Source: Pontibacter sp. G13 (GTDB lineage: Bacteria > Bacteroidota > Bacteroidia > J057). Taken from it: a stretch of DNA of 64,000 nt. A program made the position numbers and the translations under genes. Positions 9,906-18,880 of the stretch are shown piece after piece. The DNA is taken from contig NZ_CP134696.1 of the NCBI RefSeq assembly GCF_031851795.1, positions 7,192,001 through 7,256,000 on the forward strand. The letters are read 5' to 3'. Position 1 is the stretch's first letter; each line of letters begins with the position of its first letter. Under the pieces are notes generated by a model. The model did not search any database, was not told the DNA's origin, and worked only from the letters and a program-made list of their open reading frames with translations.

Positions 9906-10916
9906 ATGTTTCAAATTTTCATAACGATCCTGATCCTCATGTTGAGCCAGACCCCAGATTCCCCTGCTGAAAGACCCGATTTTGTCTTGGTGATCCACGG
10001 AGGGGCAGGAACCATCAAAAAAGAATTGATGACGCCTGAACTGGAGGCGGAATATCGCGCAGGCCTTCAAGCTGCGCTGGATGCCGGGAAAGCAGTACTG
10101 GAAGCGGGAGGCTCCGCTGAAGATGCCGTGGAGGCCGCCATTCTTCCCTTGGAAGACAATCCCTTGTTCAATGCTGGAAAGGGGGCTGTATTCACTCATG
10201 AGAAAACGGTCGAGCTGGATGCCTCCTTCATGTCGGGAAAGACGGGCGAAGCTGGCGCCATTTCGGGGGTGAAAACCGTCAAGCATCCAATCCGGGCCGC
10301 ACGAAAGGTCATGGAGGAAAGTGTGCACGTCATGCTGACTGGTACAGGAGCGGAGGCCTTTGCCCAAGTTCAGGGATTGGAAATGGTGGAGAACTCCTAT
10401 TTCTATACTGAAAGGAGAGAGAAGCAATTGGATCGGATTTTGGCTCGCGAGGCGGAAGCGCATGAAACCGAACTCGATGATCCCAATGAGCCTGTCCGCA
10501 AAAAACATGGTACGGTAGGCGCGGTCGCGTTGGATAAATATGGCAATCTGGCGGCAGGTACCTCAACCGGTGGAATGACCAATAAGCGCTATGGTCGAGT
10601 AGGGGACAGCCCGATCATCGGCGCTGGAACCTATGCAGACAATGCGACTTGTGCGGTTTCCTGTACAGGACACGGCGAATACTACATTCGGAATGTGGTG
10701 GCATTCGATGTGTCAGCGCGCATGAAATATCAAGGAAGTTCCCTCCAAACGGCCTCCGATCAGATCATTCACGAGGTATTGAAGGAGCAAGGAGGAACTG
10801 GCGGGCTGATTGCAGTGGACAAGGATGGGCATATTGCCATGCCGTTCAATACCTCCGGGATGTTCCGTGGCTATGTAAAATCGACGGGTGAACAGAACAT
10901 CGGTATATATCAGTAG
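9906..10916 (+). CDS. Isoaspartyl peptidase/L-asparaginase (Ntn hydrolase)
   Basis: This family removes beta-aspartyl (isoAsp) residues and hydrolyses asparagine after autocleavage before a catalytic threonine. The 336-aa protein has a short hydrophobic leader (FQIFITILILMLS), the conserved VIHGGAGTI start of the mature enzyme, GGSAEDAVEAAI, NPLFNAGKGAVF, and the autocleavage site KKHGTVGAVALD, where the Thr becomes the new N-terminus. TSTGGMTNKRYGRVGDSPIIG forms the substrate pocket. The leader suggests periplasmic location, as for other Bacteroidota members. It follows the exported amidase by 23 bases and is probably co-transcribed with it. Confidence 0.93.
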   Translation: MFQIFITILILMLSQTPDSPAERPDFVLVIHGGAGTIKKELMTPELEAEYRAGLQAALDAGKAVLEAGGSAEDAVEAAILPLEDNPLFNAGKGAVFTHEKTVELDASFMSGKTGEAGAISGVKTVKHPIRAARKVMEESVHVMLTGTGAEAFAQVQGLEMVENSYFYTERREKQLDRILAREAEAHETELDDPNEPVRKKHGTVGAVALDKYGNLAAGTSTGGMTNKRYGRVGDSPIIGAGTYADNATCAVSCTGHGEYYIRNVVAFDVSARMKYQGSSLQTASDQIIHEVLKEQGGTGGLIAVDKDGHIAMPFNTSGMFRGYVKSTGEQNIGIYQ

Positions 10917-11040
10917 GAATCATCCGGCTGAATTTGCATCTTGCCGGCTTTAAGCATCTCTGGGCAATTTTAAGGTGCCTTTGGCCCAGAAAATTTGCAC
11001 TGGACTGCTATCCCCAACCTACACGAACCAATTCTCGCCC

Positions 11041-11904
11041 ATGATTGATTCTTTCAAGGAGGTTGCCGTGATCGGAGCAGGTACCATGGGAAATGGTATT
11101 GCTCACGTATTTGCACAGACTGGCTATCACGTCAATCTCATCGACATTTCACAAGACGCACTGGACAAGGCCCTGGCCACCATTGCCAAGAATATGGATC
11201 GCCAAATCAAAAAAGGCGGTCTGACTGAAGAAAAAAAGGCCGAAGCATTGGCGCGCCTGAATCCGATGACGGATCTCGCTGCTGGTGTCTCCGACCGCAA
11301 ACTCGTAGTGGAGGCTGCCACTGAAAATGTGGACCTCAAACTCAAGATCTTTGAGCAAATCGACGCTGCTGCACCTGCAGATGCGATTCTCGCATCCAAC
11401 ACTTCGTCGATCTCCATCACCAAAATTGCGGCGGTGACCAATCGCCCAGAAAAGGTGATCGGGATGCACTTCATGAACCCTGTGCCGATCATGAAACTCG
11501 TGGAGGTGATTCTGGGTTATGACACCACAGACGAGGTGCGAGATGCCGTTCTGGAAATCTCCAAGGATCTAGGCAAGGTCCCTGTACCTGCCAATGATTA
11601 TCCGGGATTCGTCGCAAATCGGATCTTGATGCCCATGATCAATGAAGCGATCTATACGCACTACGAAGGAGTTGCAGGTGTCGAGGAAATCGATACCATC
11701 ATGAAATTGGGTATGGCGCATCCAATGGGGCCTTTGACGCTGGCCGACTTTATCGGACTCGATGTGTGCCTTGCCATTCTAAACGTACTGTACGAGGGAT
11801 TTGGGAATCCCAAATACGCCCCTTGTCCCTTGTTGGTCAATATGGTTACAGCTGGCCACTTGGGGCGTAAAACCGGAAAAGGGTTTTACGACTATAGTAA
11901 GTAA
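11041..11904 (+). CDS. 3-hydroxybutyryl-CoA / 3-hydroxyacyl-CoA dehydrogenase
   Basis: The enzyme oxidises (S)-3-hydroxyacyl-CoA to 3-oxoacyl-CoA with NAD(P), in beta-oxidation or butanoate metabolism. The 287-aa protein has a Rossmann fold (VAVIGAGTMGNGIAHVFAQ), the catalytic region SNTSSISITKIA...GMHFMNPVPIMKLVEVI with the active-site His, and the C-terminal dimerisation domain (YPGFVANRILMPMINEA, GMAHPMGPLTLADFIGLD). I chose ATG 11041 because the fold starts immediately after it; the in-frame region back to 10975 is not conserved in character. It has its own strong terminator and is separated from the asparaginase gene by about 120 bases. Confidence 0.94.
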   Translation: MIDSFKEVAVIGAGTMGNGIAHVFAQTGYHVNLIDISQDALDKALATIAKNMDRQIKKGGLTEEKKAEALARLNPMTDLAAGVSDRKLVVEAATENVDLKLKIFEQIDAAAPADAILASNTSSISITKIAAVTNRPEKVIGMHFMNPVPIMKLVEVILGYDTTDEVRDAVLEISKDLGKVPVPANDYPGFVANRILMPMINEAIYTHYEGVAGVEEIDTIMKLGMAHPMGPLTLADFIGLDVCLAILNVLYEGFGNPKYAPCPLLVNMVTAGHLGRKTGKGFYDYSK

Positions 11905-11933
11905 CCGATTTATCATGCAGATAAACAACCTGG

Positions 11934-11966
11934 TCCCCGAAGCTGTCAGCTTCGGGGATTCTTTAT
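11934..11966 (+). terminator. Rho-independent terminator
   Basis: An 11-bp perfect stem (TCCCCGAAGCT / AGCTTCGGGGA) with a 3-base loop is followed by TTCTTTATTT, 30 bases after the 3-hydroxyacyl-CoA dehydrogenase stop. Confidence 0.85.
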
Positions 11967-12108
11967 TTATGGCGGGGATGTAGGATTTTTGAAATACGAA
12001 ATTTTGGAAATTTCGCATCTCAATCGTTCTTAGTGGTGTGCTAATCGCGCATAATCTCCCCTGAATGGGGGGGAGACTCCATGATGTTACCTGCTCACTA
12101 TTCCAACC

Positions 12109-12555
12109 ATGAACATGACTGTTATCCGTTCCTGCATGATCCTTGCCCTGATCTGCTCTTTGAGTTGGGCAGGATGTTCCAAGCCCGATCCCTTTCACAC
12201 CCTCTCCGGAAATTGGACGCTGGATCGATACGTGGATATCGACAATGAAACCGTTTCCCCTGCTCCGGGCACTTTGCCTAGAGATGTATCCCTGACGTTT
12301 TCAGACAATGGAAGGCGTGGGACTTTCGAGGGAGTTACCGCCACGAATCTCCTGTTCGGAAGCTACAAGCTCTTCGATGAGCAAGGGCTTGAAACCACCG
12401 AAATCAACGGTTCCCTACGCGGTGAGCCCGACTGGAGCGATGATGTCTGGCCTTCCCTGGAATCTGCGATAGCCTACCTCATCACACCTGACTTCGAATT
12501 GGAGATCTACTTTGACGAAGGCAGGTCCAAAATGGTGTTTGTCAGGGAACGTTGA
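12109..12555 (+). CDS. Small lipoprotein, unknown function
   Basis: This 148-aa protein has a lipoprotein signal peptide (MNMTVIRSCMILALICSLSW, cleavage at WAGC with Cys 23). The mature part starts with SGNWTLDRYVD and continues with beta-rich segments such as VSLTFSDNGRRGTFEG and FELEIYFDEGRSKMVFVRE. The 'G.W.L..Y' opening and beta-only pattern resemble the lipocalin-like lipoproteins common in Bacteroidota. I cannot assign a ligand. It is monocistronic: a terminator precedes it and another follows. Confidence 0.75.
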   Translation: MNMTVIRSCMILALICSLSWAGCSKPDPFHTLSGNWTLDRYVDIDNETVSPAPGTLPRDVSLTFSDNGRRGTFEGVTATNLLFGSYKLFDEQGLETTEINGSLRGEPDWSDDVWPSLESAIAYLITPDFELEIYFDEGRSKMVFVRER

Positions 12556-12598
12556 TCCGGCAAAGGCGCCAAATCAGCAAATAGATAGCATTTTTCCA

Positions 12599-12644
12599 TC
12601 AGGTCCTTCGTGCGGATGAATATCCCCGAAGGACCTGATTTTTT
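12599..12644 (+). terminator. Rho-independent terminator
   Basis: A 12-bp perfect stem (TCAGGTCCTTCG / CGAAGGACCTGA) with a 16-base loop is followed by TTTTTT. A TTTTT tract also lies on the far side, at 12591. Confidence 0.8.
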
Positions 12645-12647
12645 GGC

Positions 12648-12655
12648 TACCTTTG
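12648..12655 (+). promoter_or_regulatory. Candidate -7 box (TANNTTTG) of the ABC exporter gene
   Basis: TACCTTTG matches the Bacteroidota -7 consensus TANNTTTG and lies 18 bases before the chosen start. I saw no clear TTTG -33 element because the terminator stem occupies that position. Confidence 0.3.
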
Positions 12656-12673
12656 GCCCCTAACTTGAACTTC

Positions 12674-14476
12674 ATGGCTAGCCCAACTTTCGATGCCGAC
12701 AAGCCCATGCGGCGGTTGATGGCATATCTGAAAAGCTATCGGACCACGCTTTCGATGGCTTCTGTCAATAGTGTCCTCAACAAAATCCTCGATCTCATGC
12801 CGCCGCTACTGGTCGGTTGGATCATCGACAACCTCACCGGAAATCAGCCGGGGTTCATGACCAGCCTGTTTGGGGTGTCGGATGTGTGGGGAGGAGCAAT
12901 ATTCCTCAGTTTGAGCATCATCGTGATTTTTGGGGCGGAGGGCTTTTTTGAATGGCGATACGCGCTAGGATTCAAGAATCTCGCCCAGCGCGTTCAGCAC
13001 GATCTGCGCCTAGATGCCTATGATCATCTCCAGCATCGGGAGATTGCCTTTTTCGAGCGAAACTCCATCGGCAACCTCATGGCCATGCTCAACGATGACA
13101 TCAATCAATTGGAGCGATTCCTCAACCAAGGGTTCAACCAGATCATCCAACTCATTGTACTCTTCCTGTTTGCAGGAACCACGCTCATGCTCTACTCGTG
13201 GGAATTGGCACTGATGGGAATTGCCGCAATTCCGGTGATTATTGCCGGAAGTTTCTGGTACCAGCGGATCATTGCGCCGCGCTACGCCAAGATTCGTGGA
13301 TCTGTCGGAGACTTGGCCAGTCGTCTGGAAAACAACCTCTCGGGTATTATGGTCGTCAAGAGCTTTTCTGCCGAAGCGTATGAATATGAGCGTGTAGAGA
13401 AGGTGTCTGATACCTACATGAGCGCCAACCAGGAGGCCATCAAGCTCAATACCCTGTATGTACCGTTGATCCGGATGGTCATCGCGTTCGGTTTTGCCGC
13501 CTGTATGTTGGTCGGATCTTGGTGGGTGATCCAGGGTACGCACGGTATCACGCCCGGTGGATTGACCTTTTTTGGGATGATGATCCAGCGGATGCTTTGG
13601 CCGATGACGCGGATGGGAGACCTATTCGATGAGTTCGAGCGTGCTAGAGCGAGTGCCCGCCGAGTTTTTGGATTGATGGACACCCCCAACCAGTTGCAGG
13701 TGCCCAAGCAGGGGACAGGCCATCAGGTGGACCGGGCTAAGGGAGGCTTGAGCTTTCGTCGAACTGAGTTTGCCTATTCTCCAGAGGTTCAGGTGATCAA
13801 AGGACTTGAAGCGGAGGTTCCTGCAGGTCATACGATTGGAGTTGCGGGCCCTTCCGGTTCCGGCAAGACGACCTTGATCAAGTTGATCATGCGCCTGTAC
13901 GACGTCACGGGCGGAGAGATCCTGCTGGATGGTAAGGATCTTCGAGCATGGAATCTCAAGAATCTCCGCCGCCAAATTGCCTTGGTGAGTCAAGACACTT
14001 ATCTCTTTCAGGGGACGATCGCCGAAAATATCTGCTACGGGATGGGCTTCGATCTAGACAGGATCAAGGAAGCCGCCAAGCAAGCCAAACTCGACCAGTT
14101 TGTGGAGTCTCTGCCGGATGGATATGATTCCATCGTCGGCGAGCGTGGGATCAAATTGTCCGGGGGCCAGCGCCAACGGATCAGCATTGCCCGGGCAATC
14201 TACAAGGAGGCTCCGATCCTGATTCTGGACGAAGCCACCAGTTCGGTGGATTCCGAGACCGAGCGGGCGATTCAGGAGCATCTGGACGATCTCGTGGAGG
14301 GGCGTACTGCGATCATTATCGCCCATCGCCTGAGCACCATTCGCCACGCGGACGAAATCTGGGTGATGAAGGACGGTGAGATTCAGGAGCGAGGGACTCA
14401 CGACGAACTGCTCGACGAATCTGGGATCTACTCAGAGCTCTGGCACGTCCAAACCGGAGATTGGGTGGCATCTTGA
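12674..14476 (+). CDS. ABC exporter, fused membrane and ATPase domains (MsbA-like)
   Basis: This is a half-transporter that should work as a dimer to export lipids, drugs or peptides from the inner membrane. The 600-aa protein has an N-terminal six-helix transmembrane domain (about 20-320, e.g. ALMGIAAIPVIIAGSFW) and a C-terminal nucleotide-binding domain with Walker A GPSGSGKTT, Q-loop ALVSQDTYLF, signature LSGGQRQR, Walker B ILILDEATSS and H-loop IAHRLS. I chose ATG 12674 (MASPTFDADKPM); the frame also opens with a TTG at 12653, but that lies on the promoter box. It stands alone. The ligand cannot be deduced. Confidence 0.93.
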   Translation: MASPTFDADKPMRRLMAYLKSYRTTLSMASVNSVLNKILDLMPPLLVGWIIDNLTGNQPGFMTSLFGVSDVWGGAIFLSLSIIVIFGAEGFFEWRYALGFKNLAQRVQHDLRLDAYDHLQHREIAFFERNSIGNLMAMLNDDINQLERFLNQGFNQIIQLIVLFLFAGTTLMLYSWELALMGIAAIPVIIAGSFWYQRIIAPRYAKIRGSVGDLASRLENNLSGIMVVKSFSAEAYEYERVEKVSDTYMSANQEAIKLNTLYVPLIRMVIAFGFAACMLVGSWWVIQGTHGITPGGLTFFGMMIQRMLWPMTRMGDLFDEFERARASARRVFGLMDTPNQLQVPKQGTGHQVDRAKGGLSFRRTEFAYSPEVQVIKGLEAEVPAGHTIGVAGPSGSGKTTLIKLIMRLYDVTGGEILLDGKDLRAWNLKNLRRQIALVSQDTYLFQGTIAENICYGMGFDLDRIKEAAKQAKLDQFVESLPDGYDSIVGERGIKLSGGQRQRISIARAIYKEAPILILDEATSSVDSETERAIQEHLDDLVEGRTAIIIAHRLSTIRHADEIWVMKDGEIQERGTHDELLDESGIYSELWHVQTGDWVAS

Positions 14477-14547
14477 TAGGCGCTTGAGCCGGGTTGTCCA
14501 CGTAGCCGGCGCTCTGGACGAAATCAGGCTTGGCACAGGTGTGTCGC

Positions 14548-14665
14548 TGGGAAGATTTGGGCGTGCCCCAGCGTGCTTGGTCATGGCGCAATCTCTTGGC
14601 ATCCATGTCGCTGGGTCGGTCCATTCCGGACTCGCTGGTCGCTCGGTCGGTGGGATAATGAGGTG
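14548..14665 (-). repeat. Dispersed intergenic repeat, family B, copy 2
   Basis: The minus strand reads CCACCGACCGAGCGACCAGC, GAGTCCGGAATGGACCGACC and ends with AAGCACGCTGGGGCACGCC then CAAATC. It shares these blocks with 728-845 and 20118-20242. It lies just downstream of the ABC exporter stop. Confidence 0.75.
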
Positions 14666-14850
14666 GCCGCCTGATCAATTGGATATGCAATGGAGTGGTT
14701 ATCTGCTAGCTGGGAGTTGGATTCCACCGACTGAACCCTCCATGCACCTCACGCCGCCACAGGCCATCCCACCAGTCTAAATTCATCTCAGCACAAGCGG
14801 GCACTGGTCGTCACACCGGCCGGAATCCAGCTCCGTCAACAGCTTTTTTT

Positions 14851-15075
14851 GTGCGGATGGCCTGCGGCGGCGATAGGGATGGGAGGGGCGAGCCGTCAGG
14901 CGAGGTCCGAGGGTTCCTACCTTTGAGGGAGATATTCAGCAACTCTAGATCTTCGATATGCTGGGCACCAGATTCCGAGGACGGAAGCGTCAGCGTACCC
15001 CCGGAACAGCCCGACCGGCGACTCATTTGCCGAGACAGGAACTTATGCCCAGAACGCCGGGATCGCCCTATTCTT
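14851..15075 (+). repeat. Dispersed intergenic repeat, family A, copy 1
   Basis: The left block is GGGAGGGGCGAGCCG...AGGCGAGGTCCGAGG, then comes an unrelated centre of about 90 bases. The right block is TTCCGAGGACGGAAGCG, AGCGTACCCCCG, AGCCCGACCGGCGACTC and AACGCCGGGAT. The same two blocks frame different centres at 55558, 56835 (inverted) and 59008. It lies between two convergent genes. Confidence 0.8.
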
Positions 15076-15233
15076 TCATCTGCTTATCTTGCCTCAAATC
15101 CATGCAAAGAGGTTCCTAGATATCCGAATAGAAGATCATTGAGGGAGCCTGACCATGTATCGGAAAACCCGTCTATGCTCAGTCGTTCTTGCCCCGATCA
15201 AGGGATATGCCCAAACCACCCAAGTCTTCATGC

Positions 15234-15264
15234 AAAAAGGCCATCTCTTCCGAGACAGCCTTTT
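15234..15264 (-). terminator. Rho-independent terminator of the fasciclin gene
   Basis: On the minus strand an AAAAGGC-TGTCTC stem with a GGAA loop pairs with GAGATG-GCCTTTT and continues into a T tract. It begins 24 bases after the fasciclin gene stop. Confidence 0.7.
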
Positions 15265-15287
15265 CATTTTTTGATCGACAGGACTGA

Positions 15288-16220
15288 CTAGCGGGTCAGT
15301 ACTTGGTCGATGAAGTGGATCACGCCATTGGTTGCATTGAGGTCCGCTACCCAGATTTTTGCGTCGTTGTTGAGGTAAACGCCATTGGCAGTGGATCGGA
15401 TGTTCAGGTCATTGGCACCGTCCCATGTGCGGAAATCCTGATCTGGGAAGATTTGCTGCAACTCTTCGAAATCCACGAATTCATCCAAGATATGGTAGCG
15501 CATGAAATCCTCAATCTCCTCGTCAGGGATGTCGTCGAGAGATTCATAATCTGTGGAATTGTCGAAGTAGAGATTCCACGTGTCATCCGGAATGGCAAAA
15601 ACCGTGAAAGGCTCTTCCATGTCGAGCAACCCTTGGAGATTGGCACGTCTCAGGCCAGCTGCCATGATGGACAATTCAGGATTGGCATCGAGATGGTCCA
15701 TGACAGTAGGAAGCGTGATCACGCTGTCCATTTGGTGAATGAACCCGTCATTGGCTTCGATATTGGCATTGATGATGGTGGATTGACGGTTGAACATCAC
15801 GCCATTGGAGGTGCGCTCGATCAGTACGCCAAGCGGCGTCTCGTCATATCCCACCGCGGAAGAAGCGAAATAGTTGGTGACAAATGCCGATTCATCCGCC
15901 TTGCCGTTGAGGATGTGATAGCGAGCGATTTGCTCCAATTCATCCGAAGGTAATTCGCTCAATTCAGTCACTCCACGCTGTTCGAGGAAGGCATCAAACG
16001 CCTCGTTGGTAGGGGCGAGAATGGTGTACTGGAGCTCACCATTGATATATTGCTTGAGGTCGGTCAAATCCAGCAATTCCTCCATTTTTTGGAATCTGTC
16101 GCCCTCCAATTGAGTCTGGAGCAAGGGGAATTCAGGTTCGGCCTCCCCGCAGCTTGCCATCGTCAATGCCACCACCCCGATGGCCATGAATTTCCAAAAC
16201 GTCAGGATCTGATGTTTCAT
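15288..16220 (-). CDS. Lipoprotein with two fasciclin (FAS1) domains
   Basis: FAS1 domains mediate cell-surface adhesion. The 310-aa protein has a lipoprotein signal (FWKFMAIGVVALTMASC) and two FAS1 units at about residues 40-165 and 170-308. The first shows TILAPTNEAFDAFLEQ and ARYHILNGKADES. The second shows TVFAIPDDTWNLYF, MRYHILDEF and the closing NGVIHFIDQVLTR. The H1 and H2 motifs typical of the family are thus present in both copies. It is probably an outer-membrane lipoprotein. It is followed by its own terminator and preceded by about 250 bases without a gene. Confidence 0.9.
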   Translation of the reverse strand: MKHQILTFWKFMAIGVVALTMASCGEAEPEFPLLQTQLEGDRFQKMEELLDLTDLKQYINGELQYTILAPTNEAFDAFLEQRGVTELSELPSDELEQIARYHILNGKADESAFVTNYFASSAVGYDETPLGVLIERTSNGVMFNRQSTIINANIEANDGFIHQMDSVITLPTVMDHLDANPELSIMAAGLRRANLQGLLDMEEPFTVFAIPDDTWNLYFDNSTDYESLDDIPDEEIEDFMRYHILDEFVDFEELQQIFPDQDFRTWDGANDLNIRSTANGVYLNNDAKIWVADLNATNGVIHFIDQVLTR

Positions 16221-16320
16221 AAGTCTAGGTTTTCTTGTCTAAGCGTGAACCCGAATTTACGGATTTTTCACACCTCCTTGACGCTTTTCCCAGTCAAAAA
16301 GCTGGGCTATTCATGAAAAA

Positions 16321-16344
16321 TACCGGACTGTATCCAGCCCGGTA
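16321..16344 (-). terminator. Probable terminator of the PLP decarboxylase gene
   Basis: A short stem (TACCGG / CCGGTA extended by CT/AG with a bulge) is followed on the minus strand by TTTTTC. The rest of 16221-16467 shows nothing else. Confidence 0.5.
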
Positions 16345-16467
16345 CCAGCAGCTATGAATCTACGTTTACCCAAACATCTACAGCCATGTCGGGTGGCAAG
16401 GTTTACCAAAGGACGGTTGGCTGCGTTGAGAAATAAATTACGATTTTTGGGAGTAGTTTAAAATGCT

Positions 16468-17904
16468 TTACTCCGACAAATCAAACATTGTGGTTTTGGC
16501 GTGAGCTTGGATCAATGCCCAAGCGCTTTCCAGATGTTGTAGGGTGACATTGGTTTGGCCGATAGAGAGCCTCAATGTATAGGCCCCATCGAGGTTGGTG
16601 TGGGTGAGATACAACTTGCCGGTATCATTGAGGGAATGGTTGAGGCGTTTGTTCAACTCATTCAGAATGGCGGGATCATCGGTTCCTTGCGGATGATAGC
16701 GGAAACTGACCAGATTGAGTGGGGTAGGAGCCAGACGCTCAAATTCGGGGTGCTCGTCGATCCATCCCGCCACTTGCTGAGCGATCTCAATGTGATTGCG
16801 GATGGCGGATTGGAGGCCTTCCACGCCATAACTCCGAATCACAAACCACAGTTTGAGCGCCCGAAATCTCCTGCCGAGTGCCACGCCCCAATCCTTGAAA
16901 TTGGAGACTTCCTGTGTGCGTGTCCGAAGATATTCGGGCTGGATATCGAAGGTGTTCACCAAAGCGTCTGGATCTTTGACGAAATAAGCCGAGCAATCGA
17001 AGTTCGTGAACATCCATTTGTGAGGATTAAACACATAGCTGTCCGCCAATTCCAATCCATCCAGTATCTCCCGGTATGCTGGTACGATAGCGGCAGAACC
17101 CGCATGGGCGGCGTCTACGTGTAGCCAAACACCGTGCTTCTGGCAGATCTCGGCGATTTTCCGGAGGGGATCTATGGCATGCGAACCAGTGGTTCCGATA
17201 CAGGCGGTCACACAGGTCGGAATCCAGCCCGATTCCTTGTCGGCGATCAGTTGACGTTCGAGGGCTTCTGGATCCATCGCGTATTCGCCATCTACGGGGA
17301 TTTTGGCTAAGCCTTCGCTGCCGATTCCGGCGATTCTGCCAGCCTTTTCGATAGAGGAATGGGTCTGTTCGGAACAATAGATCCGCAATTTCAAATCAGT
17401 CCCCTGAAAGCCGTGTTGATTGATCTGGAACTGGGAGACTCGCTCGCGGGCAGACAGAATGGCGGCTAAGGTCGCTTCTGAAGCGCCCGGCTGAATACAA
17501 CCCGCCCAATCTCTCGGAAGATCGCATAGCTCCTTGAGCCAATCCATCATCCGGATTTCCATCTCAGCTGCTGCCGGGGACGTCTCCCAGATCATGGCCT
17601 GTGTACCCAAAGTGGCCGTGAGCATTTCTGCCAGCAAGGAAGGGAAGCTGGAATTGGCCTGAAAGTATGCATAGAACTGGGGATGCTGCCAATGGGTGAT
17701 CCCGGGCATGACCACCGACTGGAAATCATCGAGAATCTGATCCATGGACTCGCTTTGTGTAGGCGGAAAGGCCGGAAGTTGCGAGAGGATTTCACCGGGT
17801 TTGGCGGGAGATTTTACGGGATATTGCTCGACGGACTCTAGGTAGTCTGCCATCCAATCCACCAATTGGTGGGCGTATGTTCTGAAAGATGTTGAATCCA
17901 GCAC
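16468..17904 (-). CDS. PLP-dependent aromatic-amino-acid-type decarboxylase (group II)
   Basis: The family decarboxylates aromatic or other L-amino acids to amines. The 478-aa protein has the full set of motifs: WQHPQFYAYF near the N-terminus, QPGASEATLAAI, EQTHSSIEKAG (substrate-contact His), HVDAAHAGSA (PLP-contact Asp) and the Schiff-base lysine in NPHKWMFTNFDCS. It probably starts with GTG at 17904, because the protein then begins LDSTSFRTYAHQLVDWMADYLE as family members do, and an in-frame stop lies 24 bases upstream. It appears monocistronic. The exact substrate (Tyr, Phe, Trp or other) cannot be read from the sequence. Confidence 0.92.
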   Translation of the reverse strand: MLDSTSFRTYAHQLVDWMADYLESVEQYPVKSPAKPGEILSQLPAFPPTQSESMDQILDDFQSVVMPGITHWQHPQFYAYFQANSSFPSLLAEMLTATLGTQAMIWETSPAAAEMEIRMMDWLKELCDLPRDWAGCIQPGASEATLAAILSARERVSQFQINQHGFQGTDLKLRIYCSEQTHSSIEKAGRIAGIGSEGLAKIPVDGEYAMDPEALERQLIADKESGWIPTCVTACIGTTGSHAIDPLRKIAEICQKHGVWLHVDAAHAGSAAIVPAYREILDGLELADSYVFNPHKWMFTNFDCSAYFVKDPDALVNTFDIQPEYLRTRTQEVSNFKDWGVALGRRFRALKLWFVIRSYGVEGLQSAIRNHIEIAQQVAGWIDEHPEFERLAPTPLNLVSFRYHPQGTDDPAILNELNKRLNHSLNDTGKLYLTHTNLDGAYTLRLSIGQTNVTLQHLESAWALIQAHAKTTMFDLSE

Positions 17905-18105
17905 GGAAACTTGAATTTGGTCTTACATGATATTGCCGAGCGTGACGGCAACTGTGAAAGATACACAGACTTGGGGCGAGGGGCGATATTCGGGGGGATT
18001 TTTTGAGGAATCGCACGACTCTTTTTCCTTCCAACCACGAATTCCTGAACCATCTTCAATATCTTGCAGATAGGATGCGATCCCGCATTCTCCAAATCAC
18101 TGGAC

Positions 18106-18792
18106 ATGAGATACGACTGGATTCTATTCGACTTGGACAACACGCTGATGGATTTCGATGGGGCAGCCAAAGGAGCCTTTTCGAAATTGATGACCGACTT
18201 GGGGCGCACCGTGAACGATGAGGAGTTTCTGGTCTACAAGCGGGTGAATGCACTTGCCTGGCGACAATTTGAGGATCGGGAGATTACCGCGGAGCGGCTA
18301 AGAATTCAGCGATTTGAGCACTTCTTTGCAGAAATGGGCTGGAGTCATGCCCCCGATGCTGCCAACCGAACTTTCCTGAATGCTTTGGTCGAAACCTCCG
18401 AGATGATCGAAGGTGCGCGGGAATTGCTGGACGCCTTGGTGGAGCAATTTCATTTAGCTGCCATCACCAATGGACTTCGTGAAGTTCAGCGTCCGCGTAT
18501 TCGGAGGTTGGAGCTGGATGGGCACTTCAAGACGATTGTCGTATCAGACGAGATTGGGGTTGCCAAGCCTGATTCGGCGTTTTTTGAGCATACTTTTGAA
18601 CAGATCCATCATCCCGCCAAAGACCGCGTGCTTGTGGTGGGGGACAATCTGAACTCAGATATTCAAGGAGGAAATGCCTTCGGGGTGGATACCTGCTGGT
18701 ATAATCCGAAGGGGAAGCCCATATCGAATGGCATCATTCCCAAATCGGAAATCCGCGATTTGGCGGAACTTCCCGACCTTCTTCATGCCTAA
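18106..18792 (+). CDS. HAD hydrolase, YjjG-like pyrimidine nucleotidase
   Basis: YjjG-type phosphatases remove phosphate from (non-canonical) pyrimidine nucleotides. The 228-aa protein begins with the HAD nucleophile motif FDLDNTLMDF (Asp 9 and Asp 11 in MRYDWILFDLDNT), followed by a helical cap and motif II AITNGLREVQ. Motif III is a Lys in EIGVAKPDSAFFEH and motif IV is VVGDNLNSDIQGG. Length and motif spacing fit the TIGR02254/YjjG group. I chose ATG 18106 because the nucleophile strand must lie close to the N-terminus; the frame is open further upstream without conserved content. The next gene starts about 90 bases downstream on the same strand. Confidence 0.88.
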   Translation: MRYDWILFDLDNTLMDFDGAAKGAFSKLMTDLGRTVNDEEFLVYKRVNALAWRQFEDREITAERLRIQRFEHFFAEMGWSHAPDAANRTFLNALVETSEMIEGARELLDALVEQFHLAAITNGLREVQRPRIRRLELDGHFKTIVVSDEIGVAKPDSAFFEHTFEQIHHPAKDRVLVVGDNLNSDIQGGNAFGVDTCWYNPKGKPISNGIIPKSEIRDLAELPDLLHA

Positions 18793-18880
18793 ATGCAAAT
18801 CGTGCGCAAGATCTCGGAAATTCATTTCCCTGAAAGCAGCAGTTTTTGCGTAATTTTCCCTTTGATCAGACTATACATTT

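Larger units (their letters stand above)
14477..15233. other. Non-coding stretch holding two intergenic repeats
   Basis: No gene is supported here. Short open frames exist on both strands, but they translate the repeat elements at 14548-14665 and 14851-15075, and none has a convincing start or domain. The remainder (14666-14850 and 15076-15233) shows nothing that I recognise. Confidence 0.7.

Noticed and set aside
14376-15291. Open frames of 124-146 codons between the ABC exporter and the fasciclin gene
   Set aside because: They read through family A and B repeats and similar peptides appear at the other repeat copies.
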